Source: Planctomycetota bacterium
GTDB taxonomy: Bacteria; Planctomycetota; UBA1135; GCA-002686595
Reading direction: 5' to 3'
Assembly (NCBI GenBank): GCA_020638855.1
Contig: JACKHT010000005.1
Coordinates: forward strand, 133,376 to 197,375
Length of the DNA stretch: 64,000 bases
Shown: one piece after another, positions 1-9,900 of the stretch
Position numbering within the stretch: the stretch's first letter is position 1
Layout: every line of letters starts with the position of its first letter
Position numbers and translations under genes: made by a program
Notes under the pieces: model-generated
Told to the model about the DNA's origin: nothing
Databases searched by the model: none
Seen by the model: the letters and a program-made list of their open reading frames with translations, nothing else

Positions 1-431
1 GCGGCCTGGTTGCACCAAGCCATGGCGCCCATCAGGTTGACTTGAACCTGGAGTTGGTCCTTTTCGGTGTTGTACTCCTGGGCTTCGACCGCAGGCATCA
101 CTCCCGCTGCGTAGACAAAGAACTCGAGCTGCCCCACCTCTTGTGCGAGGGTCGCGAAGGCTGGGCCGACTTCGTCCACCTGGCCCACGTCGTGGACCAG
201 GGGCACGACCCGACCGGGCTCAAGCTTCATTTCCTCCTGCAGGGCATCGAGCAAGTCGCCGCGCCGGGCGACGGCTCCTACGGTGTACCCCTCGCGCACC
301 AAGCGCCGCACCAGAGCGGCTCCGATGCCCGAACTGGCCCCCACTACAATGGCGCCCCTGCGCTGGGCCGTCGTGGATTGGGCCGCCACGCGGCGGACAG
401 GCGCGTCGTGGACGGAATCGGGGTCGTTCAT
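1..431 (-). CDS. Short-chain dehydrogenase/reductase, N-terminal part (runs off the window)
   Basis: The reading frame starts at the ATG at 431 and stays open to the window edge, giving about 143 residues. The sequence shows the Rossmann nucleotide-binding signature GASSGIG at residues 31-37, preceded by a hydrophobic strand (AIVV), and a later FVYAAGVMP stretch that matches the NAG-like segment of the SDR family. These enzymes are NAD(P)H-dependent oxidoreductases. The catalytic YxxxK is beyond the window, so the substrate cannot be inferred. About 25 residues precede the first strand, so the true start might be slightly internal. The gene diverges from the helicase gene across about 270 bases. 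Confidence 0.8.
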   Translation of the reverse strand, partial: MNDPDSVHDAPVRRVAAQSTTAQRRGAIVVGASSGIGAALVRRLVREGYTVGAVARRGDLLDALQEEMKLEPGRVVPLVHDVGQVDEVGPAFATLAQEVGQLEFFVYAAGVMPAVEAQEYNTEKDQLQVQVNLMGAMAWCNQA

Positions 432-701
432 GGTGGGTGGGCCGGATCGGGGAGACGGGCTCCAAGGCTACCCCAAGGGCCCGCGCGGGAACACCCCAGG
501 CCGCTTCTAGCGTCCGAGCTTCCCGTCCTTGCGTGCCCAAGTGGGTCAAGCGAACTCTGCCAAAAACCACGCCCCATGCCGGGCTGTTTCCCGGGGGCGA
601 AGCCACCGGCGAGGGCTAACCGAGCGGCCACGGGGATTCACCCTGAAGCCCACGCCGCAAGGTGGAGTCGTGACCACCACCCTGGTAGGGTCCCCCGTCC
701 C

Positions 702-2726
702 ATGCAACGCTTGCTCAAAAGTCTCAACCCCGAACAGCTGGATGCGGTGCGCGCCACCGAGGGTCCGCTGTTGGTGCTGGCGGGCGCGGGCACGGGCAAA
801 ACCCGCGTGATCACGGTTCGCATCGCCTACTTGCTCTCCAAGGGCGCCGATCCGGGGCAGATCTTGGCCATGACCTTCACCAACAAGGCGGCTAAGGAGA
901 TGCAGGAACGCATCGCGGCCATCGTCGGCAAGACCAAAGCCGCCGGCCTCGTGGTGGGCACCTTCCATTCGTTCTGCCTGCGCTTCCTGCGCGAGCACAA
1001 GGCCCAGCTCGGTTGGGAGCGAGGCTTCACGATTTGCGACTCCCAGGACCAACTGCTGGCGATCAAAGCCGCCCTGCGTGAGCTGCACATCCCCGAAGCA
1101 CGGCTCAAGCCGCGCGACGTGATGGCCCGCATCTCGCTGGCCAAAAACCGCGGACTCTCGCCTGCCGCCCTGCTCGAGGGACCCGGGGACGACGAAGAGG
1201 AACTGGTGGGCAAGGCCTGGCAACGCTACCAGGACGGGCTCACCCGAACGCGCCGCGCGGACTTCGACGACCTTTTGATCAAGTCGCTTGAGCTTTTGCG
1301 CCGCCCGGAAATCCGCGCGGTCCAGCGCAAGCGCTTCCGCTACCTCTTGGTCGACGAGTACCAGGACACCAACGGCCCACAATTCGAGATCGTGCAGGCG
1401 TTGGCCGAGGGCTATCGCAATCTTTGCGTGGTGGGCGACGACGACCAGTCGATCTACGGCTGGCGCGGAGCGGACATCCAGAAGATCCTGGGGTTCGACC
1501 GCACTTACCCCGAGGCCAAAGTCGTGCGCCTCGAAACCAACTACCGCTCCACCGAGCAAGTGATCGCCTGCGCCAATCGCTTGATCGTGAACAACACTTC
1601 GCGCCATGACAAGGCCCTGCGCTCGGCCGCCGGACCGGGAGAGCCGATCATGGTGGTCCAGATGCGCAACGAGACGATCGAAGCCGAAGAAGTCGTGCGC
1701 GAAATGACCGACTTGGTGCGCCACGGCCACCATTACGACGACTTCGCGATCCTCTTCCGTACCGCGCTGCAGGCCCGGCCCTTCGAGGTCGAACTGCGAC
1801 TCAAGCAGATCCCCTACGTCTTGGTCGGTGGCATGAGTTTCTTCGACCGCAAGGAAGTGCGCGACGTGCTGGCCTACTTGCGGGTGTTGGCCAACCCCGA
1901 CGACGAGACTTCGTTCCTGCGCATCCTCAACTCGCCGCCGCGCGGAGTGGGCAAGACCACCCAAGACCGCATCATTGCCTACGCCACGCAGCAGGGCATC
2001 AGCACCTGCGAGGCCTTCCGTCGCGGCGCGGAAATCGAAGGGGTGGCCCAAAACCGCGTGGCTCCGGCCATCCGGCTCTTGGAAAACCTGCGCTTGGTGC
2101 GCGCGGAGTTCCCGGACAAGCTGCATGCCATCCCCGCCTTGATCCAGCGCATGCTCGAAGTCGTGGGCTACCGCGACGAGGTCGATCGCATCTACAGCGA
2201 CGAAGCCGAACGCGGCAAGCGCTGGGAAGGGGTCGAAGAAGTCGTGCAATTCGCCACCAACTACACCGAAGAACGGCGGCGCCCTACCCTCAATGGGTTC
2301 CTCGACCGGCTCACCTTGACCGCCGGCGACGGCCCCGAAGCCGAGGACGCCAAGCGCCGCCAGGCCGTCACCTTGATGACCCTGCACGCCTCCAAGGGCC
2401 TAGAGTTCCCGCGCGTGTTCCTAGTCGGGCTCGAGGAGAACCTGCTGCCCCATCGGCGCTCGGCGGTCGAGGACACCATCGAAGAGGAGCGGCGGTTGGC
2501 CTACGTCGGAATCACCCGCGCGCAAAAGTGCCTGCGCATGTCCTGGTGCGGCGAGCGGGCCCGGGGTGGGCAGATGATCAAGCGCCATCCCTCGCGCTTC
2601 CTGCTCGAGGTTCAGGGCAAGCAAGCCGGCGAAGATTGGATCCCCGCCGGTCCCGACGACCCGACGGGCAACAAGGCCAAGAAGAAGCGCAAGTCCGCCA
2701 AACGGGCACGACGCGCGCGTGGCTAG
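702..2726 (+). CDS. uvrD: UvrD/PcrA-type superfamily 1 ATP-dependent DNA helicase
   Basis: This 3'-5' DNA helicase family acts in excision and mismatch repair and clears proteins from DNA. The product is 674 residues if translation starts at ATG 702, which I prefer because the open frame upstream has no helicase homology and opposes the SDR gene. Visible motifs in order are Walker A AGAGTGKT (27-34), motif Ia (MTFTNKAAKEM), the motif II box VDEYQDTN (about 217-224), motif III GDDDQSIYGWRGAD, motif V TLHASKGLEF with VFLVGLEENLLPH, and motif VI EERRLAYVGITRA. The C-terminus ends in a lysine/arginine-rich tail instead of the usual PcrA-like C-terminal region. Rep, UvrD and PcrA cannot be told apart with certainty from sequence alone. 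Confidence 0.93.
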   Translation: MQRLLKSLNPEQLDAVRATEGPLLVLAGAGTGKTRVITVRIAYLLSKGADPGQILAMTFTNKAAKEMQERIAAIVGKTKAAGLVVGTFHSFCLRFLREHKAQLGWERGFTICDSQDQLLAIKAALRELHIPEARLKPRDVMARISLAKNRGLSPAALLEGPGDDEEELVGKAWQRYQDGLTRTRRADFDDLLIKSLELLRRPEIRAVQRKRFRYLLVDEYQDTNGPQFEIVQALAEGYRNLCVVGDDDQSIYGWRGADIQKILGFDRTYPEAKVVRLETNYRSTEQVIACANRLIVNNTSRHDKALRSAAGPGEPIMVVQMRNETIEAEEVVREMTDLVRHGHHYDDFAILFRTALQARPFEVELRLKQIPYVLVGGMSFFDRKEVRDVLAYLRVLANPDDETSFLRILNSPPRGVGKTTQDRIIAYATQQGISTCEAFRRGAEIEGVAQNRVAPAIRLLENLRLVRAEFPDKLHAIPALIQRMLEVVGYRDEVDRIYSDEAERGKRWEGVEEVVQFATNYTEERRRPTLNGFLDRLTLTAGDGPEAEDAKRRQAVTLMTLHASKGLEFPRVFLVGLEENLLPHRRSAVEDTIEEERRLAYVGITRAQKCLRMSWCGERARGGQMIKRHPSRFLLEVQGKQAGEDWIPAGPDDPTGNKAKKKRKSAKRARRARG

Positions 2727-2760
2727 GCCCTGCTTTTAGGCCCTGCATTCTAGGCCCCGT
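2724..2760 (+). repeat. Short tandem repeat beginning on the helicase stop codon
   Basis: Three imperfect units of 13-14 bases (TAGGCCCTGCTTT, TAGGCCCTGCATTC, TAGGCCCCGT) start exactly at the TAG stop of the helicase gene. The last unit, with the following bases, can also form a short AGGCCC/GGGCCT hairpin, but I would not call it a confident terminator. The rest of the space up to 2977 holds no recognisable feature. Confidence 0.6.
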
Positions 2761-2977
2761 CCCGGGCCTGCTCCCTGCGGCACCTCCCCGGCACGCTCCG
2801 AACCGTGGCGCCCCCTGTTCGGCGGGAACATTTTGCCGAGGGTCCCAGGGGGAGACACGCGCGCGCGCACCCAGGGTGCTTTCCCAGGGTTGGCTTGGGT
2901 TGGAAGCGGAGGACCGTCGATGGCGACCGAGAAGTGCCCTTCCCCAGGCACGCTGTCCACCGATTTCCCCCGGTCCC

Positions 2978-5900
2978 ATGCCGATCACTCCCCTCTACAG
3001 TTTCCTCTTCGCCGCCGGCTGCGCCATGGCCGGTGGCCTCTTCGTATGGATTGCCGCCTACGAGCGGCACCGCCGTCAACAGCGGGGACTCGCGCGCCAC
3101 ATGACCGTCCAGGTCCAAGAGCGCTACCAAGCCTTCGTGGCTTTGGAAGCCAGGGTGCGAGGGATCATGGCGGCCTTCAGCCGCGCCGAACGGGACCAGT
3201 CGCGACGGATTCAAGAACAGAGCGAGCAAATCGACCGGCTGCAATCGGCCATGGTCGAACTCGATGGCCAAGTGCAGGAAGTCAGCCCTGCCGAAGCCCT
3301 GCGCTTCATGGAATCGATTTGGCCGCACCTCTCCGAAGAGGAGCACGACGAATCCGCCGATCCGGAACTGGGCATTGGAGAATGGGAAGCCCGTTTGCAA
3401 TCAGTACAAGAGGAAAAGAATGCGGAGCTCGAACGGCAAAACGAATTGATTGCGCGCCTCACGGCCCGGGTGCAAACCTTGGAGCCATCAACCTTTGAAA
3501 GCCGTGCCCTGCGCGAGCGTGTGAACGAGGTCGAGACTAGCTTGGAGCAGAAGGAGCTCGAGTTGGAGGTTGCGGAAGAGCGCCTGGCGTCGTTGCGCGA
3601 GCAGAAAGCCCAGTGGGAAGACAAGCGCACGGCTATGCAAGTGGAGTACCGCTCCAAGTCCGAGCGGGTCCAGGTCCTCTCCGAGGAACTCGATCGCCTG
3701 CGGGTCGAAGTCGAGCAACAAACCAGCGCACGCAAGGAAGCCGAAGCGAACGCCTTGGAAGCCAACGCAACCGCAACCAGCCTGGAAGCCGAACGCGACC
3801 AAAGCCTAGCCACCAGCGCCGCACTGGAAGCCCAGCTCGCCACCACCCAGTCCCAACTTGGCGACTTGCAAGCGGCCCACACCGAATTGCAGTCGGAAAC
3901 GGAAGCCGTTCGCACCCAACTGGCGGAAACCCGGCTCGCTCTGGAAGAGCAAACCAGCACCTTGGAGGCCACCACCACCGACCTGGAAGCCACCCAAGCC
4001 CAGCGCGACGGCCTGCTGCAACAGGCGACCGAGCTCGAGGGCCACATCCAAACCCTGGAAGCGGAGTTGGTGCCCCTACGCGCCCAGTTCCAGACACTGG
4101 AAACCCGCCACGCGGAGCTTCAGGCCCAGCACGCGGCAAGCCAAACCGAAGTCGCGCGTCTCAACGAAGAGACCGATTCGCAGCAGACCATGCTCGCCGG
4201 GTACCAAGAAGAGCTCGCGCTCGAACGGGCCCAACGTGAGGAAACGGCCCTCGAATTGCAGTCCACCCAAGCCAGCCTGGAGGCGCTGCGCGGTGAACTC
4301 GCCGAATCCGAGGCCGAGTTGGCCGGGGCTCAAAAGCAAAACGCGGTCCTAGCCGACGAGATCCAGAATCTCACCCGGGAACTCGACAGCCTCAACGGCG
4401 AGCGCGCCACCGCCGAATCCACCCGCAAGAAACTCGAGCGGGTCCGCCAGCGCATGGAGCGTCAGACCGAAACCCTGGAAACGCGGCTCGAAGAGGTCGA
4501 GGACTCGCTGGCACGCCACGAAGAAGCCCTGGCCCAAGCCCACAGCGAAGTCGAAGCTCGCAAGCAACGCATCGCATCGCTCGAGACCGACGGCGCCGCC
4601 GCGGATCAACGGGTGAAGCGCTTGGAACGCGAACTGCAACAAGCCCAGGCCCAATTGGGTCAGCGCGAAGCCGAATTGGCCAGCCTGGTTGCCCAGAGCC
4701 AATCCCAGCAGCAATCGCTCGAAGAGCAAATGGAGTCCTTGGGATCGATCAACTCGGGCCTCGAGGAACGCCTAGCCCAGGCTCGCAGCCAGGGCGCCGA
4801 GGTGGAGAGCACCCTGCAAGCCGAAATCGAAACCCTGCGGTCGGCCGAGAGCGCCGCCCGTCAGGGCCTTGAACAAACGCAAGCGCAAGCCCAGGCGCTC
4901 GACGCCCAGGTCGCCGAACTCCAAAACCAACTTCTGGAAGCACGTCGAAGCCAGGAAGCCCTGGCCGCCGAGCGGGCCACCACCCAACACCAAGCCCAGG
5001 AGCAGAGCCGCGTGCTGCAGACCGAGCTCGCTGGCTTGCAAGCCCTGATGGCCGAGGCCGAGCAACGCGAACGGGCCCACACCGAGCGTTTGGCCGAACT
5101 GGAGAACCAATTGGGGGCCAAGGACCAGGATCTCGCGCGCTTGCAAGCCCAAGAACGCGCCCTCGCCAAGGGCGAGGCGCGGCTCACCCAAGAGCTCCAA
5201 AAGGCCCAGCAAACGCTTGAGCAAGCCAAGGACAAGGCCAGCCAAACCAAGGCAAACCTCGAAAGCGCCCTGGCGGACATGCGCAGCGCATGGGACAGCG
5301 ACCAGGCCGAGCGCGCCGCCCAAGCCCACGCCCAGGCGGAAACCATCCAAGAACTCACCTCGCAGGTGAGCGCCCTGAACCTCGAACTCGAAACGCTGCA
5401 AGCAGCGCGCGAGACCCTCGAGCAACAGTCGCGCCAAACCACCGCCGAACTCGAAAGGGCCCTAGCCGCAAGCCAGGCCCGCTACGAGCAAGCCGTCCAA
5501 GAGGCGCGTGACCTCAAACGCTCGAGCAAGGAAGCGGGCAAGCAGTTCACAGCGGAACAAGCGAGATTGCAGCAAGCTCTCGAAACCGTGCAGGAACAGC
5601 TGAAAGCAGCCACCCAGCACCACAACCAGGTCGAAACCGAACTGCGCAGCAAACTGGAGCGAGCCAACCAGCGTCGCAAGGCCCTGCAGGACAAGCTGGC
5701 TGCCAAGGAATCCAAGTTCCAGCAACGCGAACAGGCTGGCGTGCAAATGGCTGGCGAGCTCCAAGAGCAACTCGAAACCCTCGGTCGCGAGCTCGCGGAG
5801 CAGGCCGCGAGCCGTCAGAAGGACCAGCTGCAGCACGCGTCCACCGTCGAATCGCTCGAACGCCAACAGGAAACCATGCGCAAGCGCCTCGAAGGTGCCC

Positions 5901-6862
5901 AAGCCAAGGTCTCGGAGCTCGAAGCGGAACTCGCTGGCAAACAGTCCGAGTGGTCTTCCAACTCGAAGGAGCAAACCGCTGCGCTACGCCAGGCGCAAGC
6001 GGAAAGCAAGCAGCTCGCCAAGGCCCTTGCCGGGCTCGAGAAGCAGGCCGCCACCCTGCGAGCCGCCCGCGAAGACGACCATGCGAAGGCGCAAGTCACC
6101 CGCGAGAGCTACGAAAACTCGCTGGTCGAACAAGCTCGCCACAACGAGGCGCTGACCCAGCAAATCGCCGAGCTAGAGGCCCAAATCCAGTCGAGCAGTC
6201 AAGCCGAACGCGAAGCGGAAAAGGCCCTGGCCAAGAGCCAATCCCAGGTCGCCAAGCTGGAGTCCAAGTGGAGCAAGGACAAGGACCTGCTCGAGGAACT
6301 CCGCAAGGACAAGCAAGCCCAGTCGAGCGCCCTGTCCGACCAGAAGAAGCAGTTGGCCCAGCTCACCAAGGAGCTAGCGGCCCAATCCAAAGCCGAGCAA
6401 GCCAGGCAGCAACAGGACCAAGCCGAAATCGAACGCCTGCAAGGCTCGATCGCTGGACTCCAAGCCGACATCCAACGGCGCGACAAGCAGTTGGAACAGG
6501 CGGCGCAACTGGAGTCCACGGCCCAACGAGATCTGCAGCGGATGGCGGAACGCCTGAAGGAAGCCGAAGGCGACCTGAATTCGAAGCGCGAACGCTTGTC
6601 CACGCTCGAAGCCCGCACGATCGAGCTGGAGGGTCAAGTCGAGACCCTCGATCAGATTCGCAACGCCCAGGAGACCCAAATCGGCGAGCTGCAGGCCCAA
6701 CTCAACACCACCAGCGAAACCCTCGAAGAGAAGATGCTGCGCCTCGCGCGCAAGCAATCTTCGGTCGAAGCCGCGCACGCCATGCTCGGCAACCTACGCC
6801 CGCTGCTCGAGGCCCTCGAGGACCGCTTGACCGACGAACAGGAAACCGGCAAGGGCAAGTAG
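2978..6862 (+). CDS. Very long membrane-anchored coiled-coil protein
   Basis: From ATG 2978 the product is 1,294 residues. Residues about 6-28 form one hydrophobic segment with small residues, followed by a basic stretch (ERHRRQQ), so the protein is probably anchored in the inner membrane. Nearly all the rest is low-complexity heptad sequence very rich in Glu, Gln, Ala, Lys, Arg and Leu, with recurring LE/LEAE/LQ patterns typical of a continuous or segmented coiled coil, as in SMC-like or myosin-like proteins. There is no Walker A motif and no head domain, so it is not an SMC ATPase. Such architecture suits a filament, tether or spacer; no specific function can be assigned. A longer open frame upstream of 2978 has no coiled-coil character, which supports this start. 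It stands alone, convergent with the next gene. Confidence 0.85.
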   Translation: MPITPLYSFLFAAGCAMAGGLFVWIAAYERHRRQQRGLARHMTVQVQERYQAFVALEARVRGIMAAFSRAERDQSRRIQEQSEQIDRLQSAMVELDGQVQEVSPAEALRFMESIWPHLSEEEHDESADPELGIGEWEARLQSVQEEKNAELERQNELIARLTARVQTLEPSTFESRALRERVNEVETSLEQKELELEVAEERLASLREQKAQWEDKRTAMQVEYRSKSERVQVLSEELDRLRVEVEQQTSARKEAEANALEANATATSLEAERDQSLATSAALEAQLATTQSQLGDLQAAHTELQSETEAVRTQLAETRLALEEQTSTLEATTTDLEATQAQRDGLLQQATELEGHIQTLEAELVPLRAQFQTLETRHAELQAQHAASQTEVARLNEETDSQQTMLAGYQEELALERAQREETALELQSTQASLEALRGELAESEAELAGAQKQNAVLADEIQNLTRELDSLNGERATAESTRKKLERVRQRMERQTETLETRLEEVEDSLARHEEALAQAHSEVEARKQRIASLETDGAAADQRVKRLERELQQAQAQLGQREAELASLVAQSQSQQQSLEEQMESLGSINSGLEERLAQARSQGAEVESTLQAEIETLRSAESAARQGLEQTQAQAQALDAQVAELQNQLLEARRSQEALAAERATTQHQAQEQSRVLQTELAGLQALMAEAEQRERAHTERLAELENQLGAKDQDLARLQAQERALAKGEARLTQELQKAQQTLEQAKDKASQTKANLESALADMRSAWDSDQAERAAQAHAQAETIQELTSQVSALNLELETLQAARETLEQQSRQTTAELERALAASQARYEQAVQEARDLKRSSKEAGKQFTAEQARLQQALETVQEQLKAATQHHNQVETELRSKLERANQRRKALQDKLAAKESKFQQREQAGVQMAGELQEQLETLGRELAEQAASRQKDQLQHASTVESLERQQETMRKRLEGAQAKVSELEAELAGKQSEWSSNSKEQTAALRQAQAESKQLAKALAGLEKQAATLRAAREDDHAKAQVTRESYENSLVEQARHNEALTQQIAELEAQIQSSSQAEREAEKALAKSQSQVAKLESKWSKDKDLLEELRKDKQAQSSALSDQKKQLAQLTKELAAQSKAEQARQQQDQAEIERLQGSIAGLQADIQRRDKQLEQAAQLESTAQRDLQRMAERLKEAEGDLNSKRERLSTLEARTIELEGQVETLDQIRNAQETQIGELQAQLNTTSETLEEKMLRLARKQSSVEAAHAMLGNLRPLLEALEDRLTDEQETGKGK

Positions 6863-6890
6863 CCCAAACCGCCCAGGCTATCGCAACAGG

Positions 6891-6918
6891 TGGGGCGGTC
6901 GTACCAACGGCCGCCCCA
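6891..6918. terminator. Hairpin between convergent genes
   Basis: TGGGGCGGTCGT and ACGGCCGCCCCA form a 12-bp stem with one G-U pair and a 4-base loop (acca). It sits between the converging 3' ends of the coiled-coil gene and the exported protein gene and could serve both directions. No strong T-run follows, so intrinsic termination is inferred from structure and position only. Confidence 0.6.
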
Positions 6919-6945
6919 ACGGCGTACAGGCCAACGGACTCGGGC

Positions 6946-9900
6946 TCAGTTGGGCAGGTAGTCCACATCCAAAACGCTTTCCGTTTTGGCTTCGAGCTCG
7001 ATTCGAACCCGGTCCCCGGCGTTGCCCCCGCGCCAACGGGTGCTCACCCAAACCTCCCCAGGAGGCAAGGAGTCGAAGCGGTAGAGCCCGTTCTCCGCTT
7101 GGGCATAGCCCAGCGATTGGTTGCCTTCGGGCCCCGCAAAGGCGAAGACCGCGATGCGACTGGGGCCCTCAGCGGGTATGCCTCGCACCGTTCCGCGTAG
7201 ACTCGCTCCTACACCAAAAACCCCTCGGATTTCGGTCTCCGGAGTGTCCTCCGCGATCACCACCGTCCTTGGACTGAGCAGCACCAAGTGCGAACCACCC
7301 TGGGTCCCGTTGGGTTGGATCTGGCGACTCGTGAGTCGATACTCCCCGGGTGGCAAGCGGTCGAAGACCACGCGACCATTGTCCGCCGAGGTAGCGGCGA
7401 TTGCGGATGAGCCCCCGGCCGCCGACAAGTAGAAATCGCGGGCGCGATAGCCCCCAAGGATGGGATCGCCGGTCTCGAGCTGCGGTAGCAGGATCAGTTT
7501 GGCGTCGGGCAGGTGGATGTCGTAGGCGACGGGGCTTGGTCCTTTGACATCCAGGACCATGGGCACGTGCGTGCGATACTCGCCGCTCTGCTGCGGGCGG
7601 ATGGTGTAGCGATCCGCGCCGGGCAGGATCACCCGGTAGGCACCTCCTTCCCCGCTGAGGCATTGCACTTTGGGCAGGTCATGGCTTCCTTCGAAGGTAA
7701 GAATCACCCGTTCGACCGCTTCGCCAGCTCGCAAAACTCGCCCGGAGAGCACAATGGATTCCGGCCCTGGCGCCCCAAAGTCCACCTGCGTGGTTTGACC
7801 CGCTTGGATGCGGATGGTTTGCTGCAAGCCCAACGCGAGCTGCTCGCGGCGCCTTCCTTCGCCCTCGCCCATCCGATTCAGGGATGCCACGTAAGTGCCC
7901 GCGGGTAGGCGCTTGGATTCGAAGCGACCGTCCTCCCCCACATGGATGCGGTCGTTGTTCCTACGATCCGAATCCTCGTATTCCTTCGGACCCTCAAGCC
8001 GGACATCCAGTGTGCCCCCCAACCAATCGGGGTGCACGCGCCCCAAGAGCGCACCCGGAACGGGCAAGTGCAAGGTCACATCCTTGCGATGATCCCCCAC
8101 GGACAGGTCCACGAACTCCGACTCGGTGTTTCCCTCTTCCCAGGTGGAAGCCCAAACCCTGTAGCGACCCGCATCGAGCCCCGAAAAACCATACCCCATC
8201 AGCTTGGTGGACTTGGTGCTTCGCCGATCAGCGTCCAAACCGGAATCGGGAGCTACCACCCGTTCGATGTGGACCTGGGTCTCCACCACATCTTCATCGG
8301 AGTTGACCACCGTGCCTCGCACGCTGGCGGCGCGCGGCAGGGTCAAGAGCACATCCTTGGTGCTTGGGATGGTCACCGTTTGGACGGGCATGTCGCGGTA
8401 GCCCATGGCCGAGGCGTACACCTCCCAAGTTCCGGCGGGCAGTCCTTCCAACAGGAAGTGTCCCTTGGGATCTTGGAAGTTGGTGCGCAACACCCCAGCT
8501 GCCACGCCCTCCGCGGCGCCCATTCCTCCGCCCTTGCGGGAGGCAGCTTTGCCCAGGAGCGGCGTGGCCGTGATCCGGAAGCGCTCGATGGGCTCTCCCT
8601 GGTCGTCGACCACTTGCCCTGCCAGGTCGCCGGCTTCCAAACCCAAGACGATGGCGACGGGCCGCGCACTCGGGCGCACCTCGTCCATCCGTGCCAAAAC
8701 ACGATTCTCGCGGTCCCAACGGCGTCGACCCAACTCGCTCAGGTCCTCGGGCGGTGCGGCACCGGGCGGGAATCCGCTGGCCAACAACCCCACCGACACC
8801 ACCTCTTGAAAGCCCGAGAGTTCGAAGCGCCCCTCGGCGTCGGCCTCCGCTTCACTCATCGGGCCGTGCCCGCTGAAGAACGAGTTGTTTTCCAAGCCCA
8901 AGACTTTGACCGTTGCCCCCACGGCCGGTTCCCCCGAAGCCCAGTGCACGGTGCCTGTGATCAGCATGCCACGATCCGCCACGAGGGCCACGTTGCGTAC
9001 CTCACCGGCTTGCAATCCTCGTACCACCAACTCGGGCACGTCGAATCCCAATCCGCGATAGGTCAAGTTGAAATCCCCCGGCGGCAAGTTGCGTACCTCA
9101 AAGGCACCCTGGTCGACTTCGGATCCACCGGTTTCGTCGAAGATCGCGTAGGGATTGGCTTCGTCCAGGCTGCGCACCAATACCTTGCCCGAAGGAACCG
9201 GTCTGCCTTGCTTGTCGAGCAGGGTGCCCACGAGGCGTGCCTCGGGCAGGAACGTCAAGGTGACGTCGCGCTTCTCTCCAGGGGTCAACTCCTGGGCCCG
9301 GTAGGATTGGGCTGCGAGCCCATCCGCCCAAGCATTGACCAGGAAGTACTCGTCGACGGCGATGCCGCGCGCCTCGATTCTGCGACCGTCCACCAGTCCA
9401 GGTTGACGGGACCCCATGTAGGAGCCCGGCGTGGTCAGATTGCACGTCCACCCTTTCGGAGGAAGTGCCCATTGGGACGGCACCGCCACGTAGAGGTCGA
9501 TGGCGGCCCCCAACTCGGGCTTGAGTAGGATCGGCTGGTCGGAGTCCCTCTTCCAAGCCTTGTTGCTCCGGAGGTACACATAGGTTCCGTACAACTTGAG
9601 GATCGCGGCCGAGGTATCGGTGGAAACCGCGACGCGAAAACTCCCGTCGCGCGCCACGGGGACGCGATGCACGCGACGCCCCCTCGGGTCCCACTCAAAG
9701 GGCCTGCCGCGGGCTTCCACCTCGGCGGCTTCATCGGCGGGGGTCCCTTCGGGCCACTCCACGTTGCCTTCGATCCACTGCACGGGATGACCCGCACCGA
9801 CCGGGGCACGCGCCGCCTGAATCTCGGCGAGTTCGGGGTCGGTCTCGGGCACCAGTTCGCGTTGGTCAGCGGCATCTTCTTGGGCGCTTGCGGGCTTTTG

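Noticed and set aside
42..701. Upstream in-frame extension of the helicase reading frame (220 extra codons)
   Set aside because: It lies antisense to the SDR gene, has no helicase-like sequence, and ATG 702 starts right before the conserved N-terminal motif.
546..2387. Long minus-strand open frame opposite the helicase
   Set aside because: It is a shadow frame produced by high GC at third positions; the translated sequence has no domain and mirrors the helicase codons.
5950..7200. Plus-strand open frame of 416 codons overlapping the coiled-coil gene and the next gene
   Set aside because: It is out of frame with the coiled coil, crosses the intergenic hairpin and runs antisense into the next gene; arginine/proline-rich shadow sequence.
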